54,142 nt of DNA. Origin: Candidatus Thorarchaeota archaeon (GTDB taxonomy: Archaea > Asgardarchaeota > Thorarchaeia > Thorarchaeales > Thorarchaeaceae). This document shows positions 26,951 to 35,564 of this stretch, piece after piece. The notes below the pieces were generated by a model that searched no databases, was not told where the DNA came from, and saw only the letters and a list, made by a program, of their open reading frames with translations. How positions within the stretch are numbered: position 1 is the stretch's first letter; every line of letters starts with the position of its first letter. The DNA lies in NCBI GenBank assembly GCA_016839345.1, contig JAEOUL010000164.1:1-54142 (forward strand). The letters run 5' to 3'. A program made the position numbers and the translations under genes.

Positions 26951-27058
26951 ATGAATGGACCGGATGAAACCTCAGACCTACTTCCTTTGTTACTGCTTGT
27001 TTGTCTGATTATTCTTCTCTTGGCTCTAGTAATTATCTACATACCCAAACTAGTCTGA
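26951..27058 (+). CDS. Possible 35-residue single-helix membrane peptide (tentative)
   Basis: A short ORF in the gap between the GNAT and MinD genes: a polar N-terminus (MNGPDETSDL), one long Leu/Ile-rich helix and the C-terminus IPKLV. Longer starts exist at 26927 (43 codons). There is no good Shine-Dalgarno. Small membrane peptides are plausible but composition alone is weak evidence; the stop lies only 8 nt from the convergent MinD stop. Confidence 0.3.
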   Translation: MNGPDETSDLLPLLLLVCLIILLLALVIIYIPKLV

Positions 27059-27066
27059 AGTCCGTA

Positions 27067-27819
27067 TTATTTCATCATTCGGTAGATCTCTTCGACATTC
27101 TTCGTAAATTCACTATCTGGATGTCTAAGTGTCACTACATATCGACTACCTGCTTCAATTAATAGAGGGAGCAGAGGTATGATTGTGGCTACGCTAGTCT
27201 TGAATTTCTGTTCCACTTCTTTGATAATGGCTTTATTCTCATATATACCTGGTTTCTTGTTGATGATAATTTTGATGTCAGGAACTTGCAATTTACGAGC
27301 CACACTCAGAGTGGCAGCAGTACCAAGAAGGTCTTGTTCATCTATTCTTGCAACCACAAACAGGTAATCTGCAGTAGCCATAGAAAGTAGAGTTTCCCGA
27401 TCCAGTCCTGGGTGTGTGTCAATAATGAGATAATCTAGGTCTTTCTTCTTGATTACATCTGAAAACCCTTTCTTCAGGTCTCCAACTTCATAGCCCTCTC
27501 TGAGAATCCTCGTTATGTCTGTTGCTGACATTGAACTTGGTATAAGAAACAGTTTCCCCTTCTTTATACTCAATCTATCTGTCAAATCGACACAAGCGTC
27601 AGTGATGTCACATGAACCTCTCAGATAATCATTGAGAGTATACTTCATCTTCTCTCGACCCATACCAAAAATGACGTGTATCCCTGGAGAAGCCATATCT
27701 GTGTCCATGACTGCAACTCGTTTACCATCCAGGGCGGCAGCCGCAGCTAAGTTTGCAGCTATGTTTGATTTTCCTGTTCCACCTCTGAAACTATGAATTG
27801 ATACTATTTTACCTGACAT
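27067..27819 (-). CDS. MinD/ParA-family ATPase with FRGGTGKSN P-loop
   Basis: A 250-residue cytoplasmic deviant-Walker P-loop ATPase. The P-loop is SFRGGTGKSN (about residues 10-19), in which the signature Lys of KGGxGKT is Arg, followed by a switch I Asp (MDTDMASPG) and Walker B-like DYLIIDTHPG. A near-C-terminal amphipathic helix typical of membrane-binding MinD is not obvious (ends ENVEEIYRMMK). Members with this FRGGTGKSN variant form a MinD-like subfamily and usually act as dimeric ATP switches positioning other proteins. Its start overlaps the upstream longin/winged-helix gene's stop by 11 nt, which implies coupled translation and a shared function. Confidence 0.88.
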   Translation of the reverse strand: MSGKIVSIHSFRGGTGKSNIAANLAAAAALDGKRVAVMDTDMASPGIHVIFGMGREKMKYTLNDYLRGSCDITDACVDLTDRLSIKKGKLFLIPSSMSATDITRILREGYEVGDLKKGFSDVIKKKDLDYLIIDTHPGLDRETLLSMATADYLFVVARIDEQDLLGTAATLSVARKLQVPDIKIIINKKPGIYENKAIIKEVEQKFKTSVATIIPLLPLLIEAGSRYVVTLRHPDSEFTKNVEEIYRMMK

Positions 27820-29086
27820 GACTAAGCACCCTTTCTTTTGGCCACTTCACATGATTTCCTAGCGATCGGAGAACGTTTAATATTCTAGATGCTGGAACTC
27901 CAGATCGCTCCTCAATTTCTCGTAATGAGAGACTACCATTACAATATTTCCAGATGGATTCGACAACATCAAAGTCTCTTTTCTTAATTCCTATCACTTC
28001 CAGATATGCAACAAATCGTTCATCTCTGTCTTCCATGATTGGAAACAGCTTAACAATATGGACAATTCCTTTAGCGATTAGTTGGGCGAGAACCTCATCC
28101 ACTTGTTCGCGAATTAAACCGCTGGCTTCATGGATCTCTGACACTGTTGATGTTTCTTTGATGGCATTGACCATTCGTAGTGCACCAGACTGAACACTAT
28201 CAGAGAATGAAGAGAGAGCCATCTTTGTTTCACGTCGGATATCCTCATCTGACATAGAAGTTTCTACTGTGTCATAATCATAGAATGAAATTGGACCTTC
28301 CATTTTATCGGGTTCAAACTTTCTTGCTTTCGCGAAGCTTGTAAGTTGCAATAATGAGGTAAAAGGATTCACAAGTTCAAGGTATGTCTTCTCAGATAAT
28401 CCTAGTCTGACCACCATTGCACATACCCCTTTCTTTAGGAGTTGTATCATTAGGAGTGCAGTGTTTTTGTCAAGACTTGAATGTTCTCTCATCTCTACCA
28501 TATCTTTCAAAGTAGGAACAAAATCTAAGACTGCCTCGAGTTCATAAGCTCTCAAATTGGATACTGCTACAAATCCATCTGCAGTGACCATTCCACCTCG
28601 TAGGATATCGCGATTCATTTCTACCTCGGCAAGAATCTCTTTCAGTTTGTTCAATTCAGTTGTTGGGAGAAGCACGGTCTTGTATCGACGAGCTAGACCC
28701 GGAATACCATCGAATTTTTGTAATGTGACTTCTACAATGTCAGCAAAGGATCGGAATTTCTTAGAGTCTGGAAGTTCTTTCATGATTTCAGAGTAGTATG
28801 TACTGACAAATTGGTTAGCTAAATCTTGAAGGATTACCCGATGTATCTCTCCACTATCTTCTTCCGATACAAGAGCTATGAAATACAGATCACCTTTTCT
28901 TTCCCAAACTAACTTGTTAGTTTCAAATGACATCACTGTGATTCTGTCCTGACTCACCTCTTTGGCAAAAGACCCAACTGCGGAAAGAAAAGCCGCTACA
29001 AGTTCGTCTAGTTTACGCGTTCCACTCACACTATAATGAAAAAGCAAGATGCCTGTTTCGCGTAGTACAATTATCTCTTTTACCAA
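27809..29086 (-). CDS. Longin-like domain protein with C-terminal winged helices
   Basis: A 425-residue soluble protein. Residues 1-130 show the longin order: beta hairpin (KEIIVLRETGILLFHYS), helix (ELVAAFLSAVGSFAKEV), three strands, then two helices. About 140-255 is a second alpha/beta domain, possibly roadblock-like (ADGFVAVSNL... KGVCAMVVRLG). Residues ~290-425 hold two helical modules resembling winged helices, the last reading NGSLSLREIEERSGVPASRILNVLRSLG. The upstream gene at 29168 has the same ends but lacks the middle domain, so these are paralogs. Together with the MinD gene they form an operon. Longin and roadblock proteins bind small GTPases in eukaryotes and Asgards; whether this pair does is inference. 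Confidence 0.75.
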   Translation of the reverse strand: MVKEIIVLRETGILLFHYSVSGTRKLDELVAAFLSAVGSFAKEVSQDRITVMSFETNKLVWERKGDLYFIALVSEEDSGEIHRVILQDLANQFVSTYYSEIMKELPDSKKFRSFADIVEVTLQKFDGIPGLARRYKTVLLPTTELNKLKEILAEVEMNRDILRGGMVTADGFVAVSNLRAYELEAVLDFVPTLKDMVEMREHSSLDKNTALLMIQLLKKGVCAMVVRLGLSEKTYLELVNPFTSLLQLTSFAKARKFEPDKMEGPISFYDYDTVETSMSDEDIRRETKMALSSFSDSVQSGALRMVNAIKETSTVSEIHEASGLIREQVDEVLAQLIAKGIVHIVKLFPIMEDRDERFVAYLEVIGIKKRDFDVVESIWKYCNGSLSLREIEERSGVPASRILNVLRSLGNHVKWPKERVLSHVR

Positions 29087-29167
29087 TAGGTGGCCTCCTA
29101 GTCAAACGGCCGCTTCTTGTGTGGACTGTATGGATTTAATACCTTTGTCACAAAAAAGGTAGATTAT

Positions 29168-30076
29168 TCAGGTCTTAGAATCATCAACGAGACCACTGAC
29201 CTCGACAAGATTCCATTTTACCTCATCACCTAGCTTCTCAAAGACCTCGTATAACCTCTCTGGAACGACCCCTAAACGTTCGCTCACATCAACTAATGAT
29301 CGTTCACCATTACAGAGTGACTTCGCACGTTCCAGCAATTGATAATCTTTGCTAGGTAAACCAATTAAGTCCAGATACGCATCGAACCTACTGTCATTTT
29401 CCCTTATCACAGGACACAGTTTAGATATTTTCAAGAGACCTCTAATTGCCAGATATTCTACAACATCAGATATATCCTCATCAGGAACTCCAAGATTTCT
29501 ACCCATTTCATAGATTGACGTTTCTCCATCAATCGCTTCCAGGATACGATTGCCTGATCCTCCTAGATCTCGATGAAACTCATCTAAGAAACCACCTGAT
29601 TTGATTGCAATATCAAGATCATCTTTCATCAGCTGTGGAATCACAAAAGAACTCAGACTAGATGTTACAAAAAGGACTCCCTCATAGTATGTGAGAACAC
29701 CACGAACTTCATTCTCGAAATCCAAAAAGACATCAAGCACAGGTATGTCCATTCTCAACTCTTCTTTATATCTAGATAGGAATCTTCCACTCAATTCCCG
29801 GAGGACCGCTCTCAATACCTTCTCGGAAGATCCGGACTCGACCAAGAAAATGAAGAGGTAATCGGACCCAAACTGCTCGTAAAGAAGCTCAGAACCCTCA
29901 AAGGAAAGACTCTGAATTGATTTCTCCCCAAACTCGGATGCAAAGCTTGTTATTGCACTTAGGAAACCTGAAAGCAACTCGTCAAGTTTTCGTTCTTGCG
30001 TTATCGAATAGTGGAAGATTGGACTTCCCCCTGCTGTAAGAACCATGAACTCATAGACACCGAGATTCCCAACCAA
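29168..30076 (-). CDS. Longin-like domain protein with C-terminal winged helix (paralog)
   Basis: A 302-residue paralog of the gene at 27809. The N-terminal longin-like domain (EFMVLTAGGSPIFHYS, LDELLSGFLSAITSFA, ELSGRFLSRYKEEL) and the C-terminal module (CNGERSLVDVSERLGVVPER) align with it; the central domain is missing. I place the start at TTG 30076, where AAGGAG precedes it and where alignment with the paralog begins. A longer frame back to 30235 runs into the divergent transporter gene at 30195 and has a sequence unlike a protein N-terminus. It is the first gene of the operon: 29168, then 27809 (81-nt gap), then MinD. Its end at 29168 contains EVSGLVDDSKT. Confidence 0.75.
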   Translation of the reverse strand: MVGNLGVYEFMVLTAGGSPIFHYSITQERKLDELLSGFLSAITSFASEFGEKSIQSLSFEGSELLYEQFGSDYLFIFLVESGSSEKVLRAVLRELSGRFLSRYKEELRMDIPVLDVFLDFENEVRGVLTYYEGVLFVTSSLSSFVIPQLMKDDLDIAIKSGGFLDEFHRDLGGSGNRILEAIDGETSIYEMGRNLGVPDEDISDVVEYLAIRGLLKISKLCPVIRENDSRFDAYLDLIGLPSKDYQLLERAKSLCNGERSLVDVSERLGVVPERLYEVFEKLGDEVKWNLVEVSGLVDDSKT

Positions 30077-30194
30077 GTACAATATCTCCTTACTTCTGTC
30101 CAGATTGTGAAGTGTCTTTAAGATATCGCATATATCCCGAAACATCCATATCGTCTTCTGGAATTCAAAATCGAACAGGAAGTAGGCGAGTATC

Positions 30195-31754
30195 ATGTTG
30201 GAATACAGAGAATTTCCCTGGAAGACTATGTTCATCTATGCACTACTTGCTATACCTATGGCATTCTCGATTTATGTCATTTCAGGACTTCTGACAGGTA
30301 CTATATTGAATCTGACACTTCTTGAGCACCAAGGTCTTTTAGGACAAGGTGCTCTTGCCGCTACCATTGCATTACCTCTTTCTGGACTTCTTGTAGACAG
30401 AATCAGAAAACATGATGTTTCCATGTACATTGCGGCTGTCATTCCAAGTCTTATCGGGATTTTTAGCTTTTTTCAAATCATCCCTGGAATTTCAGAGAAC
30501 TTCAATATTCTTCTCGCTACTACGACTTTTGCATTCCTAGCACTCATGCTAATTTCTTGGGCAGCTCGTATCAATCAGAGTGTAGTTGTACGATTCCGTG
30601 GTAGAACAGTTTCAATCTTTCTCGCAACTGCTGTTGTCTTCTATATGGTATTTGTATTCCTTGCTGATTCAAACATCACTGTTGACTCCAATGTCCTCCT
30701 GATTCCTTCAATAGTTTCACTCGTCTCAGTAGTTGTTTCTGCAGCTTTCCGTCCCTGGAAAGTAGCCCGTGCTTCACTCACAATTTCTGGAAGTTCTTTC
30801 AGATACTTTATCCCAATGGCTTTTATCATGGGTGCCCATCTGCTTTGGTATCTTGTGACCAAACAGGAACTCATGGCTGCTGATTCCACATTTGTCTCTC
30901 TTAGTGAATCAGTTGGATTTGGTCTTCTCGAGTTAGTGCCTTTTGTGATTGCGATCGTGATTGCTGGAATCGTTTCCGATAGACTCGGTAGAAAGACTTC
31001 GTTTCGCTTTGTGATACTACTCATGGGGCTACTGACTATCTTTGGATCTACACTTTACGAGTTTAACTCGTTACCGTTTCTCCTTGTTTCAGAGAGATTT
31101 GTAGAGGGATATTTACTCGGATTGTGCTTACTTTTGATTTGGCCTGAACTGGGTTCTGTCAAGACAAAGGGCTTTCGACTCTCTCTCTATTGGTTCTTCT
31201 TCCTAGGTTATATGGCGCTATTCTGGGGTTTAGACCTCGGTGTGGAACTGTTTGGGATTACCTTTAGTGCACCTTGGTGGCTTCCTGGAGTAGGAGGTCA
31301 GGTCGCTATCGTTCTCTCTCTTGGCGCTCTCTATATGACTGGTCCACTACCAACTACACTAGGTCGTGAGATAGAGATGGAAGACCTGGACCTAGATTTT
31401 GATGAGCGGCAAGTGAAGCGGACAGTTGATGCTTTTGTTGGTGCAGACGACTTTGCATCTATCAGAAGTCAAATCGATATCATTGATGCTGGAGCTGATA
31501 TAAGTGATAATGACATCGAAGATATACTTGGAGATCAATTCAAAGACATGCTTCCACTTCGAAGGGTTCCCGGTGTCGGTTCTCGTCTTGAGAAAAAGCT
31601 GAATGCGGCGGGCTATGAATCCGCCGCTCAGTTAGCTGGTGAATCTGCTCAGAGACTCGCCCAGAAAGTTGATGGGCTGAGTGTTGCTGGTGCAGAGAAG
31701 TTACTGAAGGATGCTCGGAAGGTTGTCAAGAAAACTGTGAAGAAGAAGAAGTAG
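30195..31754 (+). CDS. MFS-like transporter fused to a helix-hairpin-helix domain
   Basis: A 519-residue protein. Residues 1-400 form about twelve transmembrane helices in a major-facilitator-like arrangement; the motif DRLGRKTS between helices 6 and 7 resembles the MFS motif A (GxxxDRxGRR), and an earlier LLVDRIRKHD follows helix 2. After a Glu/Asp-rich linker (about 405-450) there is a C-terminal domain with the helix-hairpin-helix pattern LRRVPGVGSRLEKKLNAAGY, ending in a Lys-rich tail (KKTVKKKK). HhH domains usually bind DNA or mediate protein contact; this attachment to a transporter is odd. The gene is divergent from the longin operon. Substrate unknown. Confidence 0.8.
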   Translation: MLEYREFPWKTMFIYALLAIPMAFSIYVISGLLTGTILNLTLLEHQGLLGQGALAATIALPLSGLLVDRIRKHDVSMYIAAVIPSLIGIFSFFQIIPGISENFNILLATTTFAFLALMLISWAARINQSVVVRFRGRTVSIFLATAVVFYMVFVFLADSNITVDSNVLLIPSIVSLVSVVVSAAFRPWKVARASLTISGSSFRYFIPMAFIMGAHLLWYLVTKQELMAADSTFVSLSESVGFGLLELVPFVIAIVIAGIVSDRLGRKTSFRFVILLMGLLTIFGSTLYEFNSLPFLLVSERFVEGYLLGLCLLLIWPELGSVKTKGFRLSLYWFFFLGYMALFWGLDLGVELFGITFSAPWWLPGVGGQVAIVLSLGALYMTGPLPTTLGREIEMEDLDLDFDERQVKRTVDAFVGADDFASIRSQIDIIDAGADISDNDIEDILGDQFKDMLPLRRVPGVGSRLEKKLNAAGYESAAQLAGESAQRLAQKVDGLSVAGAEKLLKDARKVVKKTVKKKK

Positions 31755-31762
31755 TTTATTGA

Positions 31763-32629
31763 CTACTTCGGCTTTTCCATCAGGGCTGTCTTTGTCTTTA
31801 CCTTCCCCTTTGATACATGTGGATTTCTTACCACAGAATCTCCTGACTTCTCGATTTCTCGGACTTCGTCTGTCAAACCCGCGGCTACTCTCATCATCTC
31901 GTGACCCGCTGCGACCAAAGGAATATAATCCTCAGCTTCTTTTGTCTTGAAGCAACCCTTTGCAGTGATTTCTGCAACAGCTTCTGCTATGGTCAAAGCA
32001 GCAATTGCTTTGACTTTCGCGTATGGATTCTTGAAGTATCCGCATTTGACAGCTTTCTCTGCGGTAAGTTTCACCTGAGGCATTTCCGGAGTTTCCCCTG
32101 CTTGGAGAGCTCCTACAACTTTGTCTAGCTCATTCTGGATAGCTCTTGCCACACCTGTAATTGAGAGTACTTTGATTGCATCGGCATTGAATAGTGACAT
32201 CTCTGTTGGGTCGAGAAATTCCTTCTTTGCGCCAATCATCGAATCCGCTGGTATGACGATGAAACCTTGTTTCTCAAGAACGTGAGGCTGCTTTTTGCCC
32301 TCTTCGTCCTTCTTGTAGAATGCTTTTTCTGCTGGACCATCAGAGATCGATATTGTTGGAAGTTTAGCTTCAGCCAACATCTCTCTCACTTTTGTTGGAC
32401 CAGGTAATGCTGCATTTGGACTAACGACGATTACTAGATGAGGTGCCCAAGCAATTACAGATTCTGCAGGTCCAATGCTGGAATCCTCATCCATTTTTGC
32501 ACCGCTAGTGAAAGCTCTAACGTTGATATCATCTCGCTCTGCCCTTTCATCAAACATTAAGTCCAGAAGAGGAGCAGAGGCTATCGCACCAAGCTTGATG
32601 ACACCCACATTTATTGTTGATACTGACAT
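31763..32629 (-). CDS. mtd: F420-dependent methylenetetrahydromethanopterin dehydrogenase
   Basis: A 288-residue cytoplasmic enzyme (EC 1.5.98.1) that oxidises methylene-H4MPT to methenyl-H4MPT with coenzyme F420. The N-terminus VGVIKLGAIASAPLLDLMFDERAERDD and the segments FTSGAKMD, VVVSPNAALPGP, ISDGP, IPADSMIGAKKEFLDPTEM and NPYAKVKA are the conserved core of Mtd proteins and I see them in order. The length is close to the usual ~275-285, with a basic C-terminal tail (KGKVKTKTALMEKPK). No methyl-CoM reductase is in this window, so it is better read as part of an archaeal Wood-Ljungdahl or formaldehyde-handling branch. It is convergent with the transporter (8 nt between stops). Confidence 0.95.
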   Translation of the reverse strand: MSVSTINVGVIKLGAIASAPLLDLMFDERAERDDINVRAFTSGAKMDEDSSIGPAESVIAWAPHLVIVVSPNAALPGPTKVREMLAEAKLPTISISDGPAEKAFYKKDEEGKKQPHVLEKQGFIVIPADSMIGAKKEFLDPTEMSLFNADAIKVLSITGVARAIQNELDKVVGALQAGETPEMPQVKLTAEKAVKCGYFKNPYAKVKAIAALTIAEAVAEITAKGCFKTKEAEDYIPLVAAGHEMMRVAAGLTDEVREIEKSGDSVVRNPHVSKGKVKTKTALMEKPK

Positions 32630-32684
32630 TTTGTATACTCACTCCTTTGTCACGCAAAACAATACCCGACAAAACTGTTACGGT

Positions 32685-33599
32685 TTACTCTTTTGGATAG
32701 TACGCTAAACCTGTTCCAGCTAGTAGATCAGCACCGCGAAGATGTTTTGAGCATGATGCACATCGAAAAATGATTCGGGGGTCATTTGAAGCCGTTCCAC
32801 ATTGATTACAGAGAGGTTCAACATCTATCACAGCAAGTTCCCCGACCTTAACAGGTTCTCTACAATTTAAACAAGTAACCTCCGCGATATCTTCAGCCAT
32901 CACGGCGTGAAATTGATGACTACATTTTGGACAAAAGATAGTGAATACTTTGTGAATATCGCTTGAGTTACAATTTGGACAGCGTAGTTCGATTGTAAGA
33001 TCCGAGTCTCCACATTGCCGACACTCCACTCGCCTTCCGTAGGTGCGTGATTCAAGTACCTCCTCATCTTCAAGGTCTTTCAGCATTCTGACAACTTCTT
33101 CATCATCAGAACCAAAGTAGTCATATGCCTCTGGGTATCTGACTGATGCACGAAGTATATGTTTTGGTCTAATAGCGGCTACTCTTTTGGAAACTATATC
33201 TTGAACAAGTTTCTTTACGGACGGATTTGTAAGTAGCTCAGCTCCACTTGTTTCATCAATTAGCTCACTGAGTAATTCAAAAGCTCTTTGGAGTTCTGTG
33301 TCCCACTTATCACTGTTGAAATCGATATATCCAACAAGTCTGAGAAGATTGCGTTCAATAGTAGTTGGGTTCTCTCCTTCATTCAGATGAATAGCAATAC
33401 AGTTGGGTGGTTTCATATAGGAGATGAATAGTCCTCGAGGTAATTTGGAATATCCAACTTCTGCTTCCCTGTTCACACCATGCCCCATGAAAATAATTAG
33501 TGCTTCTTCTCCGGTTAAGGAATCTGTTTCAGGATATGACCTTCCTACCGAGGGTCCAAGATTGTCGTCCCACCATATCGAGTGAATAGCCTTTGGCAC
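32685..33599 (-). CDS. Multi-zinc-ribbon protein with possible N-terminal longin-like domain
   Basis: A 304-residue soluble protein. The C-terminal half carries several zinc-binding Cys pairs: CRQC, CPNC, CPKC followed by HQFH, CLNC, CNQC and CASC, enough for at least three ribbons. The N-terminal ~110 residues (IHSIWWDDNLGPSVGRSYPE ... ALIIFMGHG ... IERNLLRLVGY) resemble the start of longin- or TRAPP-like proteins in strand/helix order, which I offer only as a hypothesis. A middle helical domain (about residues 115-200) may be a winged helix (VVRMLKDLEDEEVLESRTYG). It is divergent from the surface protein at 33802 and co-oriented with Mtd 55 nt downstream. Zinc ribbons suggest DNA, RNA or protein binding. 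Confidence 0.75.
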   Translation of the reverse strand: MPKAIHSIWWDDNLGPSVGRSYPETDSLTGEEALIIFMGHGVNREAEVGYSKLPRGLFISYMKPPNCIAIHLNEGENPTTIERNLLRLVGYIDFNSDKWDTELQRAFELLSELIDETSGAELLTNPSVKKLVQDIVSKRVAAIRPKHILRASVRYPEAYDYFGSDDEEVVRMLKDLEDEEVLESRTYGRRVECRQCGDSDLTIELRCPNCNSSDIHKVFTIFCPKCSHQFHAVMAEDIAEVTCLNCREPVKVGELAVIDVEPLCNQCGTASNDPRIIFRCASCSKHLRGADLLAGTGLAYYPKE

Positions 33600-33730
33600 T
33601 TTTGCTTCCCCGATGTCTTACTAGTCCCGTTCAAGACAGAGCTGCCTAGTTTTGAACCAACATTCTGTCTTATCAGCCTATGCCATATGGATACCCTTTA
33701 GTCTTGTTGTTCTTGGCATCAAGCACCGAA

Positions 33731-33742
33731 GGGTATAAAACC
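33731..33742 (+). promoter_or_regulatory. TATA box of the surface protein gene at 33802
   Basis: GGGTATAAAACC is a near-perfect archaeal TATA element (core 33734-33740). The start site would fall near 33763-33768, and CAGGAAG (about 33788-33794) serves as Shine-Dalgarno for the ATG at 33802. Confidence 0.65.
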
Positions 33743-33801
33743 GTACTAAGAAGTTCGGGCGTTCACCAAGTCCGATTTAGACATAAACAGGAAGTATTCA
33801 G

Positions 33802-35559
33802 ATGATTTCACTTGGTCGCCGCAATATTGCAATCATTATCATGATAGCTTGGTTGGTAATTTCACCATATGCCTTAGCAACCATGGATGTAGAGGAGGTT
33901 TACTCTCCAGTCAAAATAATGGAATTGGCTGCCCCTAGTATCACTGGGCCAAGCTACCTTGAATTTGAGAATGGTACTGTAGGTCATCTGTTGGTTTACC
34001 AAGCAACCGATCCTGCTCCAAAGAATTATTCAGTCACAGTAGATGGATCTGTGTTTGACAGTGGGATTTGGACGGGTGGAGATATCACTGTCTACCTTGT
34101 CCAACTATATCAAGACAATTGGATTGATACAATTCCAAAAGATTTGAACTTCATCTGTACTGTCTTTAACAATCAAAACGAGAGTGCATCTGCTACGACA
34201 CTCGTTCGTGTCGTACCGGATACTACAGCACCCATAATAGATCAGCCAGAAAACATTACCTATGAAGAAGGAAGCTTTGGAAATGTTATTCTATGGAATG
34301 TTACAGAAGCCAATCCCTCCTTTTACAACATAACTCGACAATCCAATGAACTCATCAACAACTTCACTGTTATTGAATCAGGAGATTGGGGTCATGAAAA
34401 CTTCACGATCAATGTTGACGGACTCAACGCGACACATTGGTACATCTACACTCTCTTCGTAGAAGATATGTTTGGACTAAATGCTACAAGTCATGTGAAT
34501 GTTACAGTGGTTCCTGATACAACGCCACCAACAATCACTTCGCCTGCTGATATTGAATTTGAGTTTGGAGAAGAAGGTCATGAGATTCTCTGGCATGCTT
34601 TTGATAGTAATCCCAAGAACTACACAATCACTGCAGTGACCCTCTACAATGATACAACGTATGGGGATTATGATAACTTCCATGCTTTCATTCCAGTTGA
34701 AGTGATAGACTGGACTTTTACGGACCCTGATGGTGAAGACATTGTTGTGTCTCTTGATGCTCTCTACCTAGGCAACTACACAGTCACACTGACACTCTTC
34801 GATGATTTTGATAGAATGACAAACGATTCAGTAAATGTAACCATATTCAAGGATATTCGTGCTCCAATCATTACTCCTTCAGGTGATATCTCATACGAGG
34901 AAGGCTACTCGGGATACTACATTAACTGGACTGCAGAGGAGAACAACCCTCTTTTCTTCAATCTGACCCTTGATGGTACAGATGTTGATGAAGGTTCCTG
35001 GAATGGTTCAGAATACTCTATCAATGTGGATGATCTTGATGTAGGTGTACATATATTCAATATGTCCTTTAGTGACTTTTTCTATCAGTCTGACTTCTCA
35101 TTGATTGAAGTGGAGGTCCTTGCAGATTCTCATATTCCAGTTGTAGCTGGAATCAAAACTGTTCAAACATTTAATACCGCAACATCAAACAACCTGAGTA
35201 TTCAAGCATATGCCTGGGACTTGAATAATATCAGCAGTCTGGAGGTACAGTGGGGCGTCGGAGACCCTGAGAGTGTTGATTTCACATTTGAAACAATTGA
35301 CATGGAACAGACTGAGATTGAGAACATCTTTGTTGCTCATCTAGGGGATTTCCAACATGGAGAATTAGTCTGGTACAAGGTTATCGCACAAGACAATTCG
35401 TCTGTTCAGCTTGTATTTGACTCTGGTTGGCTCAGTGTTGAAATCACAAGACAGAGTTCCATTGGAGCTCCAACATCCCTTTATGTAGTTGTGATTATTC
35501 TTGGGAGTTTATCCCTTCTTGTGATACTTATCCTCTACTTCAGAACAAAAACCAGATAG
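33802..35559 (+). CDS. Cell-surface protein with Ig-like repeats and C-terminal membrane anchor
   Basis: A 585-residue type I surface protein. An N-terminal signal sequence (IAIIIMIAWLVISPYALA, about residues 8-26) and a C-terminal helix with basic tail (LLVILILYFRTKTR) bound an ectodomain of four to five Ig-like repeats of ~95-105 residues. The repeat starts with a DTTAPII- or DTTPPTI-type motif, then YEEG/FEFG, then ILWNVTE- or ILWHAFD-type strand (about residues 150, 245, 350). NxS/T sequons are abundant. The last domain (about 450-545, NNISSLEVQWGVGDPE) differs. The architecture matches the protein at 1864-3774, so these are probably paralogs. No catalytic motif; adhesion or envelope structure is inferred. 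Confidence 0.87.
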   Translation: MISLGRRNIAIIIMIAWLVISPYALATMDVEEVYSPVKIMELAAPSITGPSYLEFENGTVGHLLVYQATDPAPKNYSVTVDGSVFDSGIWTGGDITVYLVQLYQDNWIDTIPKDLNFICTVFNNQNESASATTLVRVVPDTTAPIIDQPENITYEEGSFGNVILWNVTEANPSFYNITRQSNELINNFTVIESGDWGHENFTINVDGLNATHWYIYTLFVEDMFGLNATSHVNVTVVPDTTPPTITSPADIEFEFGEEGHEILWHAFDSNPKNYTITAVTLYNDTTYGDYDNFHAFIPVEVIDWTFTDPDGEDIVVSLDALYLGNYTVTLTLFDDFDRMTNDSVNVTIFKDIRAPIITPSGDISYEEGYSGYYINWTAEENNPLFFNLTLDGTDVDEGSWNGSEYSINVDDLDVGVHIFNMSFSDFFYQSDFSLIEVEVLADSHIPVVAGIKTVQTFNTATSNNLSIQAYAWDLNNISSLEVQWGVGDPESVDFTFETIDMEQTEIENIFVAHLGDFQHGELVWYKVIAQDNSSVQLVFDSGWLSVEITRQSSIGAPTSLYVVVIILGSLSLLVILILYFRTKTR

Positions 35560-35564
35560 TCTGA

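Noticed and set aside
30077..30235. Longer N-terminus for the longin-like paralog
   Set aside because: It overlaps the divergent transporter gene and does not align with the paralog's N-terminus; TTG 30076 with AAGGAG is better.
31763..32629. Mtd as a sign of methanogenesis
   Set aside because: No methyl-coenzyme M reductase or other methanogenesis gene is in the window, and Mtd also works in H4MPT-linked carbon metabolism.
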